From NCBI RefSeq assembly GCF_000737705.1, contig NZ_JPRH01000006.1:1-64000 (forward strand): a DNA stretch of 64,000 bases, given 5' to 3'. Under the pieces are notes generated by a model that was given only the letters and a program-made list of their open reading frames with translations, did not search any database and was not told the DNA's origin. The DNA is from Chryseobacterium soli (lineage in GTDB: Bacteria > Bacteroidota > Bacteroidia > Flavobacteriales > Weeksellaceae). Made by a program: the position numbers and the translations under genes. Shown here piece by piece: positions 18,222 through 26,953 of this stretch. The stretch's first letter is position 1, and the number at the start of each line of letters is the position of its first letter.

Positions 18222-20429
18222 TTATTGATCTTTATATAAAGAAAATACAAACTGCCGGGCAAAATCTTCTTTTTCATGATACAGAAATTCTTCAACTGTG
18301 ATCGATTTTCTGCGCTGTATTGTGGTCATTAAAAGTGCTGCACAGGTATAATTTTCAAGGTTCAGCACAAGGGTATTGTCTGACTGGACCCATTGTATCC
18401 ATTTCGGCATCTGTCTTTTGACTCTCCAGGTTTTTAACGATGACAGAAATTCGTCTTTATTATCCATTACAGGGAGCAGTATGTTGACATCCTCCTCCTT
18501 AATCTTCCATTGTGCTTTTGAAAGAATGATGTTTTTATATTCAACTCTTGGTAAAAAACGGTAGATTTTTTTCAGATCTCCCCAATAGAAAGATAATCCG
18601 GAACGTTTATTCTGCGAATATAAGTCGCACAGGAAATGGTAAACCGGCAATGAATCTGCCGAATAGTTGTGTGCATTGGTAAGATAAGGCTTAATCTCTT
18701 TGTTCAGCTTTTTTGAACGCAGGACAACCCTGTCATTCTTGATCGAAATATAGAGGTCTTCAACCGAAATCTGCTTTTCCTGAGGCAAGACAGACTGGGC
18801 GAGATAAGGTATTTCATATTCTCTAAGCAGAGGGCGCCGGATGACATTTCCAATTCTGGCTTCCGGAAGATGGACGATCTCAGCAGAAATCACATCAGGA
18901 TTTAAGGCTTTTTCTTTGTCAGCAATTGTTTTTACGAAGTTTCTGACTTCTGATTTTTCAGAACAGAATCTTGCCAGCAAATCTCCGGCACTGCTTCCGC
19001 CACCGCCGTTAAAAAATAATTTATCCTGTCCGTTTTCAGAAACTATCTCTGTCATAAAAGAAAGAGTATCGGGTAAATCTTCCCAGTATTCTTCAAAATT
19101 TTTAAAATCGTCCTCATGAAGTTCAATGGAAAATGCTCTATCCAACAGGTTATCCTGAATCTTTTTATTTAAAATAATCTGAACAGGGTTTAGTCTTAGA
19201 TTCCATTCCGGTTTCATCACTTTACCCGGAAGATTGATATCTTCTAAATACGGATGCAGTCCTTTGGCCTGGATATTCTGTTTATAGCCAATTCCAATTT
19301 CAGTATCCAATACATAAGTTAAGGGTACTTCTTCTGTTTCGAACCTTTCATAAAAAGCTTTTTTAAAGGTTTCAAAAACGGTATTCTTATTGAACAAGGT
19401 CATCCGGTTCACAAAGGTAATAGCCGTTTTTAATTCTTTCTTCCATATTAGAGGCAGTTGAAATGTATTGTTGAAATATAAATCTGTCTGGAAAAGGTAT
19501 TTCTGCTCATAATTGATGTTGAAAAACTTCATCAGCTCTTCTACTTCGGTATATAGAGAAACTGAATTCCCGAGCTTTATATCCATATGTTCAAGCTTCT
19601 TTTGTATAGAAACAAGGATATCGGTATAATTGTCGGCCCCAAATTTTCGTACTACAGCAATGATAGCATCTAAAAAATCGGCACCTGAAACATTAGACTC
19701 CAGCTCACTTACCAAAACCTGATTTTCTATTAATTCCTCAATAAATCCGGCGGCATCTTCTTCTGTGATTTCATCATTGATAAGAGTTTCCGCAATTTGG
19801 ACTATTGTTTTTCCTTTTTCGACAAACTTCAGTAACTGATCAAGTTCTTGGGAATTGGGTGCTGATGAAATTACATATTCTCTTTTTCCTTCAGCATACG
19901 TATATTCTACATACCGGATCCTGCTCCCTACTCTATAGATACTGGTATTCGGATAAAATAAAAGTTGGCTTTTAATCTCCGGAATTTTTGCCAGCGTTTC
20001 GGACAGTGCGACCAAAAAATGCATATCAAGCTTGGTATCCCGAATCTGATTGTTGGTTGCCGGTTGTTGGTTATTGGATATCGAAGTGGAAATATCGGTA
20101 TTAAATTTTCCTAATCCAACGCCTGAAAAAAGACCGAACGGAGTACAGCGTGTACTCATTCGACTGTAGTATTTTAATACGGTGTTTTTCAGTTTTTCAT
20201 GCTGTCTGGAAGAGAATTTCCCTTCGGAATTGAGCCATTTCAGAATCTCTCCATGCAGATAAGGCGAGGCGAGATAAACAGCTTCCTGAAAAACAGGGTC
20301 TGTGCAAATTTCCCGCAATACTTCATCCGGAATTTCATCACGGTCTGTCTTTTCAATAAAGTCTTTAAGCGAAAATAACGGTGAGCGTACTACATATTCA
20401 TCAAAAAACTGATAGGGAAAACGAGGCAT
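18222..20429 (-). CDS. Lantibiotic dehydratase, LanB N-terminal (glutamylation) domain
   Basis: 735 residues. The start FDEYVVRSPLFSL and CTPFGLFSGVGLG (95-107) are hallmarks of the Lant_dehydr_N family, which uses glutamyl-tRNA to glutamylate Ser and Thr of a precursor peptide. A full LanB has about 1000 residues; here the elimination domain is the next gene (17367-18221), with no gap. The precursor gene is 112 bp upstream (20542-20736). No LanC cyclase is present in the window, so a lanthionine product is not assured. It ends one codon before its partner begins, showing tight co-expression. Confidence 0.92.
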   Translation of the reverse strand: MPRFPYQFFDEYVVRSPLFSLKDFIEKTDRDEIPDEVLREICTDPVFQEAVYLASPYLHGEILKWLNSEGKFSSRQHEKLKNTVLKYYSRMSTRCTPFGLFSGVGLGKFNTDISTSISNNQQPATNNQIRDTKLDMHFLVALSETLAKIPEIKSQLLFYPNTSIYRVGSRIRYVEYTYAEGKREYVISSAPNSQELDQLLKFVEKGKTIVQIAETLINDEITEEDAAGFIEELIENQVLVSELESNVSGADFLDAIIAVVRKFGADNYTDILVSIQKKLEHMDIKLGNSVSLYTEVEELMKFFNINYEQKYLFQTDLYFNNTFQLPLIWKKELKTAITFVNRMTLFNKNTVFETFKKAFYERFETEEVPLTYVLDTEIGIGYKQNIQAKGLHPYLEDINLPGKVMKPEWNLRLNPVQIILNKKIQDNLLDRAFSIELHEDDFKNFEEYWEDLPDTLSFMTEIVSENGQDKLFFNGGGGSSAGDLLARFCSEKSEVRNFVKTIADKEKALNPDVISAEIVHLPEARIGNVIRRPLLREYEIPYLAQSVLPQEKQISVEDLYISIKNDRVVLRSKKLNKEIKPYLTNAHNYSADSLPVYHFLCDLYSQNKRSGLSFYWGDLKKIYRFLPRVEYKNIILSKAQWKIKEEDVNILLPVMDNKDEFLSSLKTWRVKRQMPKWIQWVQSDNTLVLNLENYTCAALLMTTIQRRKSITVEEFLYHEKEDFARQFVFSLYKDQ

Positions 20430-20541
20430 TATTAGAGTGCTATTTATATAGATTTATAGTAATAAAAAATAGCAAATATCTTTTTTGATATTTGCCATTA
20501 AAATTATTTGATGTCACTTTATTTCAAAAGTGATATAAGTG

Positions 20542-20736
20542 TTAGTTATAGCTATCTTTAACGTCCTCTATAACATTTTGAGAAACACCAGTGTCAGTTC
20601 CCACCGTAGTTCCTGTATGAAAAACAGAACCACTACATTGCGCTAATCCACCTTTTATTGATGATAATGATTGATTACTAATTTTAGTCATTTGTGACTT
20701 TTTCAAAGATAATTTCTTTTCTTGTTTTTCTTTCAT
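20542..20736 (-). CDS. LanB-associated RiPP precursor (class I lanthipeptide-type leader), copy 1
   Basis: 64 residues. The leader KKLSLKKSQMTKISNQSL ends in SIKGG (26-30) and matches the leader type of Bacteroidota class I lanthipeptide precursors. The core has many Ser and Thr (for example HTGTTVGTDTG) and a single Cys, so it is suited to dehydration but offers few thiols for lanthionine rings. It lies between the regulator gene and the split LanB, in the same direction, and is the natural substrate of LanB. A paralogue with the same leader is at 26610. The core motif S-V-F-H-T compares with S-I-Y-Q-T there. Confidence 0.85.
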   Translation of the reverse strand: MKEKQEKKLSLKKSQMTKISNQSLSSIKGGLAQCSGSVFHTGTTVGTDTGVSQNVIEDVKDSYN

Positions 20737-20872
20737 GTGAAACGATTTTATAAAGTAACTACCACAAAGAAACCAAATAATTGTAATTGCCCCAAAAAAA
20801 GATTCTCTAAATTGATCAATATCGTATTAAAAAATATATAACACGCACATTATCAGTATTAATAAAAACACC

Positions 20873-22603
20873 CTATTTTTCCAATAATTTGATATAATAA
20901 GATGGTAAAGTTCCAGTAACTTTTCTAAATGCATTAGAAAATGACTCCGAATTATTATATCCTACTTCATCTGCTATAGCCGAAATGGTATATTTTCTAA
21001 GTTTCTCATTTTTATTAAGCTCCTCTACCACGTAATTAATTCTTAATTCATTAATATATTGTGAGAAGTTTTTTTCTTTAAGTTCATTTACAGATTTTGA
21101 AAGATAATCTCTGTTGGTTCCAAGTTCTTTTGCTAAGCTATCTACCGTAATATTTTTACGCAAAAATCCTTTTTCTCCCTCAAAATTCTCCAATTTGGCT
21201 CTTATATCCTGAAGTTTTTCATCTGACAACAAAATTTTGCTCCTTTCTTCCTTCTCGGGGAGACCTAGTTTTGTTTCAATAGGAAGAGGTACAGCTGTGA
21301 AATCGGAAAATGATTCTTTTGATCTTTCCAGCAAACGATCTGCCTGTTTCTGATATTCTTTTATCCTTTTTTTGTTTTCAACATACACATAGAGCAAAAC
21401 AGATATGATAAGAAAACCTGCACCCAAAATCCAGAATAATAATGAATTCCTGTTATTAAGGCTACTAATCAGTTTTTCTTTTTCGTCTAGTAATACAACT
21501 GTATCATACTTTTTATATATTTCTTTTGAAAGATAGTTTTGATTGTTATTAATTATACTATCTGCATACATCAACTTATTAACATAGTTAAGTTGATTTT
21601 CTTTATCATCCTTTTTCTTATAGTAATCTATTAAAATCTCATATCCATCTCTTATTGTATATAATGCACCTTGTGAAAGCTTCGCAAGTGAATCTGATTT
21701 AATCAAAAATGGAATTGCCTTACTTTCTTTATGCAGATCATAGTTGATCTTTCCTTTATAATAATACAATATTGATAGATTTGCATAGTCTTTATTTTTT
21801 GTTAGATCTTTCTCTATACTCGAAAGATTTACAAAAGCATCGTTATAATTTTTCAGATTATAGTCTGCTATGCTTTCTGACATAACTAAATAGGGATAGC
21901 TGTTATAATCATTGTATTTCCTACATTCGGCAATTCCCAATTTATTATAAAATTTACATTTTTCATACTGCTCTATCTTATTATATGCATTTGCTACAGA
22001 AAATATTGCACTGATATAATTTTTAATATCTTTTGTATCAGTCTTAATTTTTTTCTTTTGATAACTATAATATTCCAAGAATAGAGAAAGTGACTCTTCA
22101 TCTTCGCCTGTTGTCGTTTTTAAAATACCTATCAGTTTCTTTATATAATAGTATTGATCCTCATTCTTATTCTTAGCTAAATTCAGAGCCTTAACATATT
22201 CATTCAACGCAGCCTTGTAATTAAATGAATAACTGTACAAAATACCTTCAATAATAAAAGCTTTTGCAGGATATTCTTTAGTATCTAGATGCTTAGTCAA
22301 ACTTAATAATGTATCCGCATAAGGTTTTCCATTCTCAAATTTCAGTCCTTTAGTATGTGCCAATTTATAATATCCATCATAAATTGCCTCACTATTTTTT
22401 TCTTTTTTCCCCGTTAATAAAATGGTATTTGCATACAGTTCTGCTTTATCATTATCTATTCTATAAATTTTGTCATAGGATTTTTGTAAGTATTCATTAT
22501 TTCTCTTTTTTAAAGAATCTGGAATATAAAAACCTTTTATACTTTGCGAAAAGCATACTATCTGACAAAAAAAAGTGAGTAGGAGAAGAAAATATTTATT
22601 CAT
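20873..22603 (-). CDS. Membrane-anchored TPR / AraC-type regulator, copy 1
   Basis: 576 residues from the ATG at 22603 (an earlier in-frame ATG adds seven unlikely residues). In order: a signal peptide (1-19), a mostly periplasmic region of TPR-like helices (about 60-370), one membrane span (LLFWILGAGFLIISVLLYVY, about 385-405), and a cytosolic C-terminal AraC-type DNA-binding domain with ISAIADEVGYNNSESF and the terminal TGTLPSYY. It lacks histidine kinase and receiver domains, so a periplasmic signal could act directly on DNA binding. Closely similar to the product of 26954-28663. It lies upstream of the LanA-like precursor and divergent from gws operon 1, and so could control either. Confidence 0.88.
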   Translation of the reverse strand: MNKYFLLLLTFFCQIVCFSQSIKGFYIPDSLKKRNNEYLQKSYDKIYRIDNDKAELYANTILLTGKKEKNSEAIYDGYYKLAHTKGLKFENGKPYADTLLSLTKHLDTKEYPAKAFIIEGILYSYSFNYKAALNEYVKALNLAKNKNEDQYYYIKKLIGILKTTTGEDEESLSLFLEYYSYQKKKIKTDTKDIKNYISAIFSVANAYNKIEQYEKCKFYNKLGIAECRKYNDYNSYPYLVMSESIADYNLKNYNDAFVNLSSIEKDLTKNKDYANLSILYYYKGKINYDLHKESKAIPFLIKSDSLAKLSQGALYTIRDGYEILIDYYKKKDDKENQLNYVNKLMYADSIINNNQNYLSKEIYKKYDTVVLLDEKEKLISSLNNRNSLLFWILGAGFLIISVLLYVYVENKKRIKEYQKQADRLLERSKESFSDFTAVPLPIETKLGLPEKEERSKILLSDEKLQDIRAKLENFEGEKGFLRKNITVDSLAKELGTNRDYLSKSVNELKEKNFSQYINELRINYVVEELNKNEKLRKYTISAIADEVGYNNSESFSNAFRKVTGTLPSYYIKLLEK

Positions 22604-22729
22604 ACACGTTTTTTCCAACTGCAATAATACACATTTTTATCTTTTTCTATAAGAATACAATAACACATTAATGTACAAAATATTACTTCAAAAATCCAAC
22701 ATTTATCTTTATCAAACTCTACTAATAAC

Positions 22730-22793
22730 TATTCGAAATTTATCAATTACGGGATACATTGTTTGCCAGAAAAGCAGAACATCCACATCTTTG
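22730..22793 (+). promoter_or_regulatory. Shared promoter block A, upstream of gws precursor 1
   Basis: A block TATTCG-N9-AATTACGGGATAC-ATTGTTTG, then 20 nt, then CATCTTTG (786-793), resembling -33 TTG and -7 TAnnTTTG. The same block, with an identical 41-nt offset between AATTAC and the -7 motif, occurs at 28773-28836 and 33866-33929. The part upstream of -33 is conserved too, as expected for an activator site. Transcription would start about 110 nt before the precursor gene. Confidence 0.7.
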
Positions 22794-22800
22794 TTCCAGA

Positions 22801-22908
22801 AGGTAAGAACACAAAACCTTGTAGGCGCCCTACAATAATACACTGATCAGTAAGCCCTGTGCCGGGGTTTGTATGGCAAAGAAAATATTAATTAAAAAAT
22901 TTTAGAAA
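22801..22908 (+). promoter_or_regulatory. Structured 5' leader of gws operon 1
   Basis: Order of elements: a 7-bp hairpin (TTGTAGG 819-825 with CCTACAA 829-835), the octamer CTGATCAG (843-850), a second hairpin (AAGCCC with GGGTTT, near 852-870), and a short ORF (22873-22905). The leader of gws operon 2 has the same order with different stem sequences, which suggests an RNA element, for example an attenuator or translational control region. No known riboswitch class is recognised. Confidence 0.55.
22873..22905 (+). CDS. Possible 10-codon leader peptide (uORF) of gws operon 1
   Basis: ATGGCAAAG... encodes MAKKILIKKF and stops 3 bp before the precursor ATG. The second operon has a matching uORF (MASKILILKIQK) whose stop overlaps its precursor start. 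Conservation of ATGGCA and AAAATATTAATT supports a function, but an A-rich ribosome-binding region alone could also explain it. Confidence 0.35.
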   Translation: MAKKILIKKF

Positions 22909-23076
22909 ATGAAAAATTTAAAAAAATTAAATGCGTTTTCAATCGAAAAGAAAATGATGAAAAAAGTAGCTGGAGGTAAACTTAGCCCAATTACATCTAC
23001 CACTAACGAAACTACTACTCTTTGCCAAGGCGGAGGATGGCAGCTTGACGGTGACGATTCTGATTGGACTGGTTAG
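22909..23076 (+). CDS. Grasp-with-spasm RiPP precursor peptide, copy 1
   Basis: 55 residues. A Lys-rich leader (MKNLKKLNAFSIEKKMMKK) ends at VAGG (20-23), followed by a core rich in Thr (ETTTLCQGGG) and ending in acidic and Trp residues (QLDGDDSDW). ATP-grasp enzymes of graspetide systems join Thr, Ser or Lys to Asp or Glu side chains, and the core has both partners. It is the first gene of a rightward operon with gwsG and gwsS, from which it is separated by a hairpin (23087-23118) that may keep it at higher level. It is too short for ORF callers with a 60-codon limit and easily missed. Confidence 0.82.
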   Translation: MKNLKKLNAFSIEKKMMKKVAGGKLSPITSTTNETTTLCQGGGWQLDGDDSDWTG

Positions 23077-23086
23077 TAGCCCATAT

Positions 23087-23118
23087 AAAAGGGCTGTTTT
23101 CCCATAAAACAGCCTTTT
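23087..23118 (+). terminator. Attenuator-type hairpin between precursor 1 and gwsG1
   Basis: A stem of about 13 bp with one bulged G (23087-23100 with 23106-23118), a 5-nt loop and a final TTTT. Its place right after the precursor suggests partial termination, so that precursor mRNA exceeds maturase mRNA. Confidence 0.7.
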
Positions 23119-23138
23119 AACATCTATCGAAATTCAAC

Positions 23139-24128
23139 ATGATACTATTTTTAACCAATTATTGGGACTATTCCACTCAAAAGCTGATCGATATTTTTAA
23201 AGATAAAGGCTTTGAAGACTATATGGTTATTACGACTTCGGATATTTTTGAGCACAAAATGCTTATTGAAGTCAACGGAGATGTCGTAATTGGAGACCGG
23301 AAGATTGATTTCGAAAAAATTACGGCAGTATGGTGCAGGAGATTTGCATCTTTGGATTATACAGATCATTATGATAATGCCATTAAAGATAATTTTGAAT
23401 TCTTCGGTTTCGATTCGATCAAGTTTAAGGAACAGTTGAGAGCTGAATTTCTTACGCTGATTTCTTATATTAATTATAGACTTAAAGATAAAATATGGTA
23501 TCCGGCAGCCAGCGGCAATCTGAATAAACTTATCGTTCTTCAGGAAGCAGCTCAGGCAGGTTTACAGATCCCGAAGACTTTTATCACGAACAGATCTATT
23601 GCGGATAGTGCTAAAGAAGGTATGATCACAAAATCAATCCATGATGCCAATTTCATGAACAGCAAAAACGGCTATATGATGAGCATGCTGACTAAAGAAA
23701 TTGATTTCGACCATCCTGATGTACCCTCAGAATTTTTTCCCTCTCTTGTTCAAAACAAGATTGATAAGGAATATGAGCTGCGGATATTCTTTATTGATGA
23801 AGAATTTTATCCGATGGCTATTTTTTCCCAGGGGCAGGATGAAACCAAGCTTGATTTCAGAATCAAAACTGATACCCCTACCCGATATGTAAGATATAAT
23901 TTGCCTGAAGATATCAAAACAAGCTTAACAATATTGTGTAAAAAACTTAGTCTCAGAACCGGATCTATCGATATGATTAAAAATAAAAAAGGAGAATATA
24001 TATTTTTAGAAATAAACCCTGTGGGCCAATACGGAATGACTTCTAACCCCTGCAATTATAATTTGGATTATAAAATTGCAGACCACCTAATAAAACTATG
24101 CAACCACGAAAATATAAAGATATCATAG
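23139..24128 (+). CDS. gwsG: Grasp-with-spasm ATP-grasp peptide maturase GwsG, copy 1
   Basis: 329 residues with an ATP-grasp fold. The N-terminal part has VWCRRFASLDY, the middle LVQNKIDKEYELRIFFID (about 205-222), and the C-terminal metal-binding segment EINPVGQYG (291-299), as in other RiPP ATP-grasp ligases (microviridin/graspetide-like). It probably uses ATP to form ester or amide crosslinks in the adjacent precursor. Its last 31 bases overlap the small ORF at 24098, which in turn overlaps gwsS. Similar to the product of 29764-30735, and clearly less A+T-rich than that copy. The product structure of this family is not known to me. Confidence 0.92.
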   Translation: MILFLTNYWDYSTQKLIDIFKDKGFEDYMVITTSDIFEHKMLIEVNGDVVIGDRKIDFEKITAVWCRRFASLDYTDHYDNAIKDNFEFFGFDSIKFKEQLRAEFLTLISYINYRLKDKIWYPAASGNLNKLIVLQEAAQAGLQIPKTFITNRSIADSAKEGMITKSIHDANFMNSKNGYMMSMLTKEIDFDHPDVPSEFFPSLVQNKIDKEYELRIFFIDEEFYPMAIFSQGQDETKLDFRIKTDTPTRYVRYNLPEDIKTSLTILCKKLSLRTGSIDMIKNKKGEYIFLEINPVGQYGMTSNPCNYNLDYKIADHLIKLCNHENIKIS

Positions 24129-24283
24129 GGCACGAAGAAAAAAAGAAATATTCTCTGAATATCCTGATGGCAGAAATGCATAAGGGCTCTGCTCCCATAA
24201 AGAAGAAACTGAAAGGAAAAATATCCCATCCATTTTATAAGCTTATTTCACCTATCCAATTTTTTGAAGATGATGAACAATAA
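24098..24283 (+). CDS. Small conserved protein between gwsG and gwsS, copy 1
   Basis: 61 residues, basic, no named family. It overlaps the end of gwsG (31 nt) and the start of gwsS (11 nt). A small ORF with the same overlaps is in operon 2 (30732-30908). The two proteins differ in their first halves but share a C-terminal pattern: FYKLISPIQFF here and VYDKVCTPFIDLKLF there. Position, overlaps and shared tail make a real gene likely. It could be a leader-binding or scaffold subunit of the maturase; that is a guess. Confidence 0.6.
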   Translation: MQPRKYKDIIGHEEKKKYSLNILMAEMHKGSAPIKKKLKGKISHPFYKLISPIQFFEDDEQ

Positions 24284-25244
24284 TTTTTTTGTCTTATATA
24301 GTGATTGTATCCCTGTAAACGGGAGTGCAAGAAGCCTGATATGTGACCTGGGAAGAAATGACTTCATCTTTATAGAAACCGGACATTATGAAGCGCTTTC
24401 TAAAAATACCGTGGTCGTAGATCATGAAAATAAGGAATGGCTTGATTATCTGGTGGAAGAAGATTACGGCTTTTATACGGATACTCCTGAACGGTTTCCA
24501 AGACTTACTTTTAACCATGAAAACTCATCTATTATAACCAATGCGATTGTTGAACTCAACGAATCCGCAGATCATTTAAAAAAACTATTAGAAAAAAGTG
24601 AGCAAAGCAGAATTGAAGCATTAGAATTGAGGGTATACAACCGTTCTAAAGATTTTTTAGTCGATATCCTCAATCTAATTTCAATTTCCAATATCCGGTC
24701 GGTATCATTATGCCTGTCAGATTACAGAACCATTAACGAAGATTTTACCATGGTCTTGTCTGATATTAATACGTTGAGAGATCAATTCAATGAACTGAAA
24801 GCTATTTCTCTTTTTGAGTGCAGTGAAAATGACAGCTTCATCATACAGGATACCCTGATCGTTTATAACACAATGTCACTCAGAAATGACCATTGTGGAC
24901 GGATTTCTCCGAAGAATTTCATCATCAACTTTCAAAATTTCGCGGAGGCTAACCATTGTAATTCCTGTTTAAACAAAAAAATGGCGCTGGATACTGAAGG
25001 CAATATCAAACCCTGTCCTTCCATACAGAGAGCGATCGGAAATATTAATGATTTTGATCTCAGGGATATTGCCAACAATACCGTCATACAAAGCTATAAT
25101 ATTGCTAAAGATCAGATAGAAGTATGCAGGGATTGCGAATTCCGGTATATCTGCCACGATTGCAGAGCTTATCTAAGTCCTGAAAAGATGAATACAAAAC
25201 CTAAATACTGCAGCTATGACCCTTATACTGCGACATGGCAGTAA
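24273..25244 (+). CDS. gwsS: Grasp-with-spasm SPASM-domain peptide maturase GwsS, copy 1
   Basis: 323 residues from ATG 24273 (24270 also possible). The C-terminal third is a SPASM domain with cysteines placed as CNSC (about 229-232), KPCPS (about 249) and CRDC-EFRYIC-HDC (from about 285), plus a final Cys near KYCSYDP, which would hold auxiliary Fe-S clusters. The N-terminal part has no CxxxCxxC radical SAM motif. In this family the SPASM protein works beside GwsG; whether it does chemistry or only binds the peptide is unknown. The N-terminus (NNFFVLYSDCIPV) aligns with copy 2 (KNFFELYQDCFIV). Confidence 0.92.
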   Translation: MNNNFFVLYSDCIPVNGSARSLICDLGRNDFIFIETGHYEALSKNTVVVDHENKEWLDYLVEEDYGFYTDTPERFPRLTFNHENSSIITNAIVELNESADHLKKLLEKSEQSRIEALELRVYNRSKDFLVDILNLISISNIRSVSLCLSDYRTINEDFTMVLSDINTLRDQFNELKAISLFECSENDSFIIQDTLIVYNTMSLRNDHCGRISPKNFIINFQNFAEANHCNSCLNKKMALDTEGNIKPCPSIQRAIGNINDFDLRDIANNTVIQSYNIAKDQIEVCRDCEFRYICHDCRAYLSPEKMNTKPKYCSYDPYTATWQ

Positions 25245-25263
25245 TTAATACTCTATTTTGAGC

Positions 25264-25356
25264 ATGGACAATTTTTTTTTCAAAATAACACCAATTCTTT
25301 TTTTATATACCACCATCATGGCATTCCTGTTAATGGTGATCCCTCGCATTTTATAA
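25264..25356 (+). CDS. Possible 30-residue hydrophobic peptide
   Basis: An ORF that starts 20 bp after gwsS1 and encodes MDNFFFKITPILFLYTTI followed by MAFLLMVIPRIL, i.e. one likely membrane span with a short charged start. A small inverted repeat (ATCCCTC with GAGGGAT, about 25339-25366) covers its end. Operon 2 has no match. It could be a membrane microprotein or chance. Confidence 0.3.
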   Translation: MDNFFFKITPILFLYTTIMAFLLMVIPRIL

Positions 25357-25435
25357 CTCTGAGGGATTCACTTTATGAAAAATGTTTCCAAAGCTGATTC
25401 AGCACACCGGAAATTACTGATGCTCCTATTCTAAA

Positions 25436-26539
25436 ATGGCCAAAATGAATACCACCAAAGATTTAAAACGCCCTCTTGAAATACTTCAGTCTTCATTTTT
25501 CCCCAATTATCTGGGAGTTTTAGACTATTTCAGAAGCCAGAGAATCGGTGATAATAATTTTGAATCATTACTTTACCACTACAAAGCCCGTAATATAGGC
25601 TACAATAGAAATGAAATGGTTGAAAAATTTAAAGGGTACCATCCTGTTTCCGCTATAGAGTATATCGTAAAAATCTCAGGAGATCAGGAAATATTTGCGA
25701 TCAACGAACATCATCTGAACCATGAAAACAGAATATTCATGGAATTATTATTAGAAAAGCTCTACCACAATGGTTTCCGAAATATTTTTGTGGAAGGAAT
25801 CAATGCTGATCTTAGCAATATTCATCAAGTTAGTTCATTTATAGGATATTATACTCTGAATCCGAGCTATGCGTCTTTTCTCAGGAAGGCTTTAGAGCTA
25901 GGTTTTATCGTCAACAGCTACGAGTCATCCGAAATATCTTCTCATCCGGACAAGGCGCAACGGCAGAGTTTCAGAGATTGTATCCAGGCAGAAAACATCA
26001 TTGATAAAATAAATTCGCTTCCCAGCACAAAATCTATCCTCTATGCAGGTTCTTCCCATATTGAAAAATCATCCGGCAATGGCTGGAAAAAAACAGTTCA
26101 ATATCTTAGTGAAATTTTATTAGACAAAAAAATATATTGTGCAGACCAATCTAAAATGGGAAATGTAGATTTGGGAAAATCCGATTTTTTTAATTTTGTC
26201 AATGATGAATATGCCTTATCAGAACCTTGTGTCTTTCTTAATGATAACGGAGATATACTAATGGATCATCCTCAACTTTATGATATTCAAATTTTCTTTC
26301 CAAGATCCAAAGATTGGTATGCGCATCACTATTTAAATATTTCCATAACACTGGATACACGCTTTCTGGGTATGCATCTTTTATTATACAGAAAAGAAAC
26401 GGTTTACTATCAAAGCATCCCCGAGCAGCTTATCGAGATCAATTCGGAAACAATATCTTTATCTCTCCGGGAGGAATATGCTTATGTTTATTTTATTGCA
26501 GATCAGGATGGAGATGTGGTGTTTAGTGATTTTCTGTAA
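25436..26539 (+). CDS. EreA/ChaN-like (TIKI superfamily-like) protein of unknown function
   Basis: 367 residues, no signal peptide or membrane span. The central region resembles erythromycin-esterase / ChaN / TraB-type domains: INEHHLNHENRIFMELLLE (about 90-108) with a nearby FVEGI, and later ILYAGSSHIEK, where family members carry conserved His and Glu. The first 60 and the last 110 residues are unlike anything I know. It is the last gene on the plus strand of gws block 1 and ends at the bidirectional terminator. Similar proteins sit in other flavobacterial peptide clusters, as far as I recall. A hydrolase or peptide-processing role is possible but unproven. Confidence 0.6.
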   Translation: MAKMNTTKDLKRPLEILQSSFFPNYLGVLDYFRSQRIGDNNFESLLYHYKARNIGYNRNEMVEKFKGYHPVSAIEYIVKISGDQEIFAINEHHLNHENRIFMELLLEKLYHNGFRNIFVEGINADLSNIHQVSSFIGYYTLNPSYASFLRKALELGFIVNSYESSEISSHPDKAQRQSFRDCIQAENIIDKINSLPSTKSILYAGSSHIEKSSGNGWKKTVQYLSEILLDKKIYCADQSKMGNVDLGKSDFFNFVNDEYALSEPCVFLNDNGDILMDHPQLYDIQIFFPRSKDWYAHHYLNISITLDTRFLGMHLLLYRKETVYYQSIPEQLIEINSETISLSLREEYAYVYFIADQDGDVVFSDFL

Positions 26540-26548
26540 AAAATTTCA

Positions 26549-26598
26549 CTGTTATCATACTAAATTCTTTTTACATAAAGAACTCTGAATGATAACAG
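26549..26598. terminator. Bidirectional terminator between convergent genes
   Basis: A 10-bp perfect stem (26549-26558 with 26589-26598) with a second small stem inside the loop (TTCTTT 565-570 with AAAGAA 577-582). Flanked by A- and T-rich runs on both sides. It separates the rightward gene ending at 26539 from the leftward precursor gene ending at 26610. Confidence 0.75.
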
Positions 26599-26609
26599 TA
26601 AAAACTATT

Positions 26610-26810
26610 CTAATTATTTAAAATCTCATTTCCAGTAGGAAAATGGGTGTTGATTGTTTTATCACCAGTAGTAGGAACAGTATCAGTCTGATAAATTGAA
26701 TGTCCACTCATATCGCCACCCTTGATTGATAATAAATTATCTACACTTATCTTAATCATCTGCATTTTCTTTAATGATAATTTTTGTGCAATTTCTTTTT
26801 TCTGTTTCAT
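26610..26810 (-). CDS. LanB-associated-type RiPP precursor, copy 2 (orphan)
   Basis: 66 residues. The leader QKLSLKKMQMIKISVDNL ending in SIKGG (28-32) is nearly that of copy 1 at 20542. The core is rich in Thr and Asp (TDTVPTTGDKTINT), has no Cys at all, and starts with GDMSGHSIYQT. It follows regulator copy 2 in the same direction and is then terminated; no LanB gene is next to it. If modified, it would have to use the split LanB at 17-20 kb. With no Cys it cannot form a lanthionine. Confidence 0.82.
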   Translation of the reverse strand: MKQKKEIAQKLSLKKMQMIKISVDNLLSIKGGDMSGHSIYQTDTVPTTGDKTINTHFPTGNEILNN

Positions 26811-26953
26811 TGTATCATAATATTTGATTGTTTATGCAAATAAAGAAACAAAAGGTCTAAACATTCAAAATTTAGATACCGAAATTAATAAATTTCTTGT
26901 AAAATAAAACGCAAAAAGCTGAAATACAATATTTTAACAAATTAAAATTCTTA

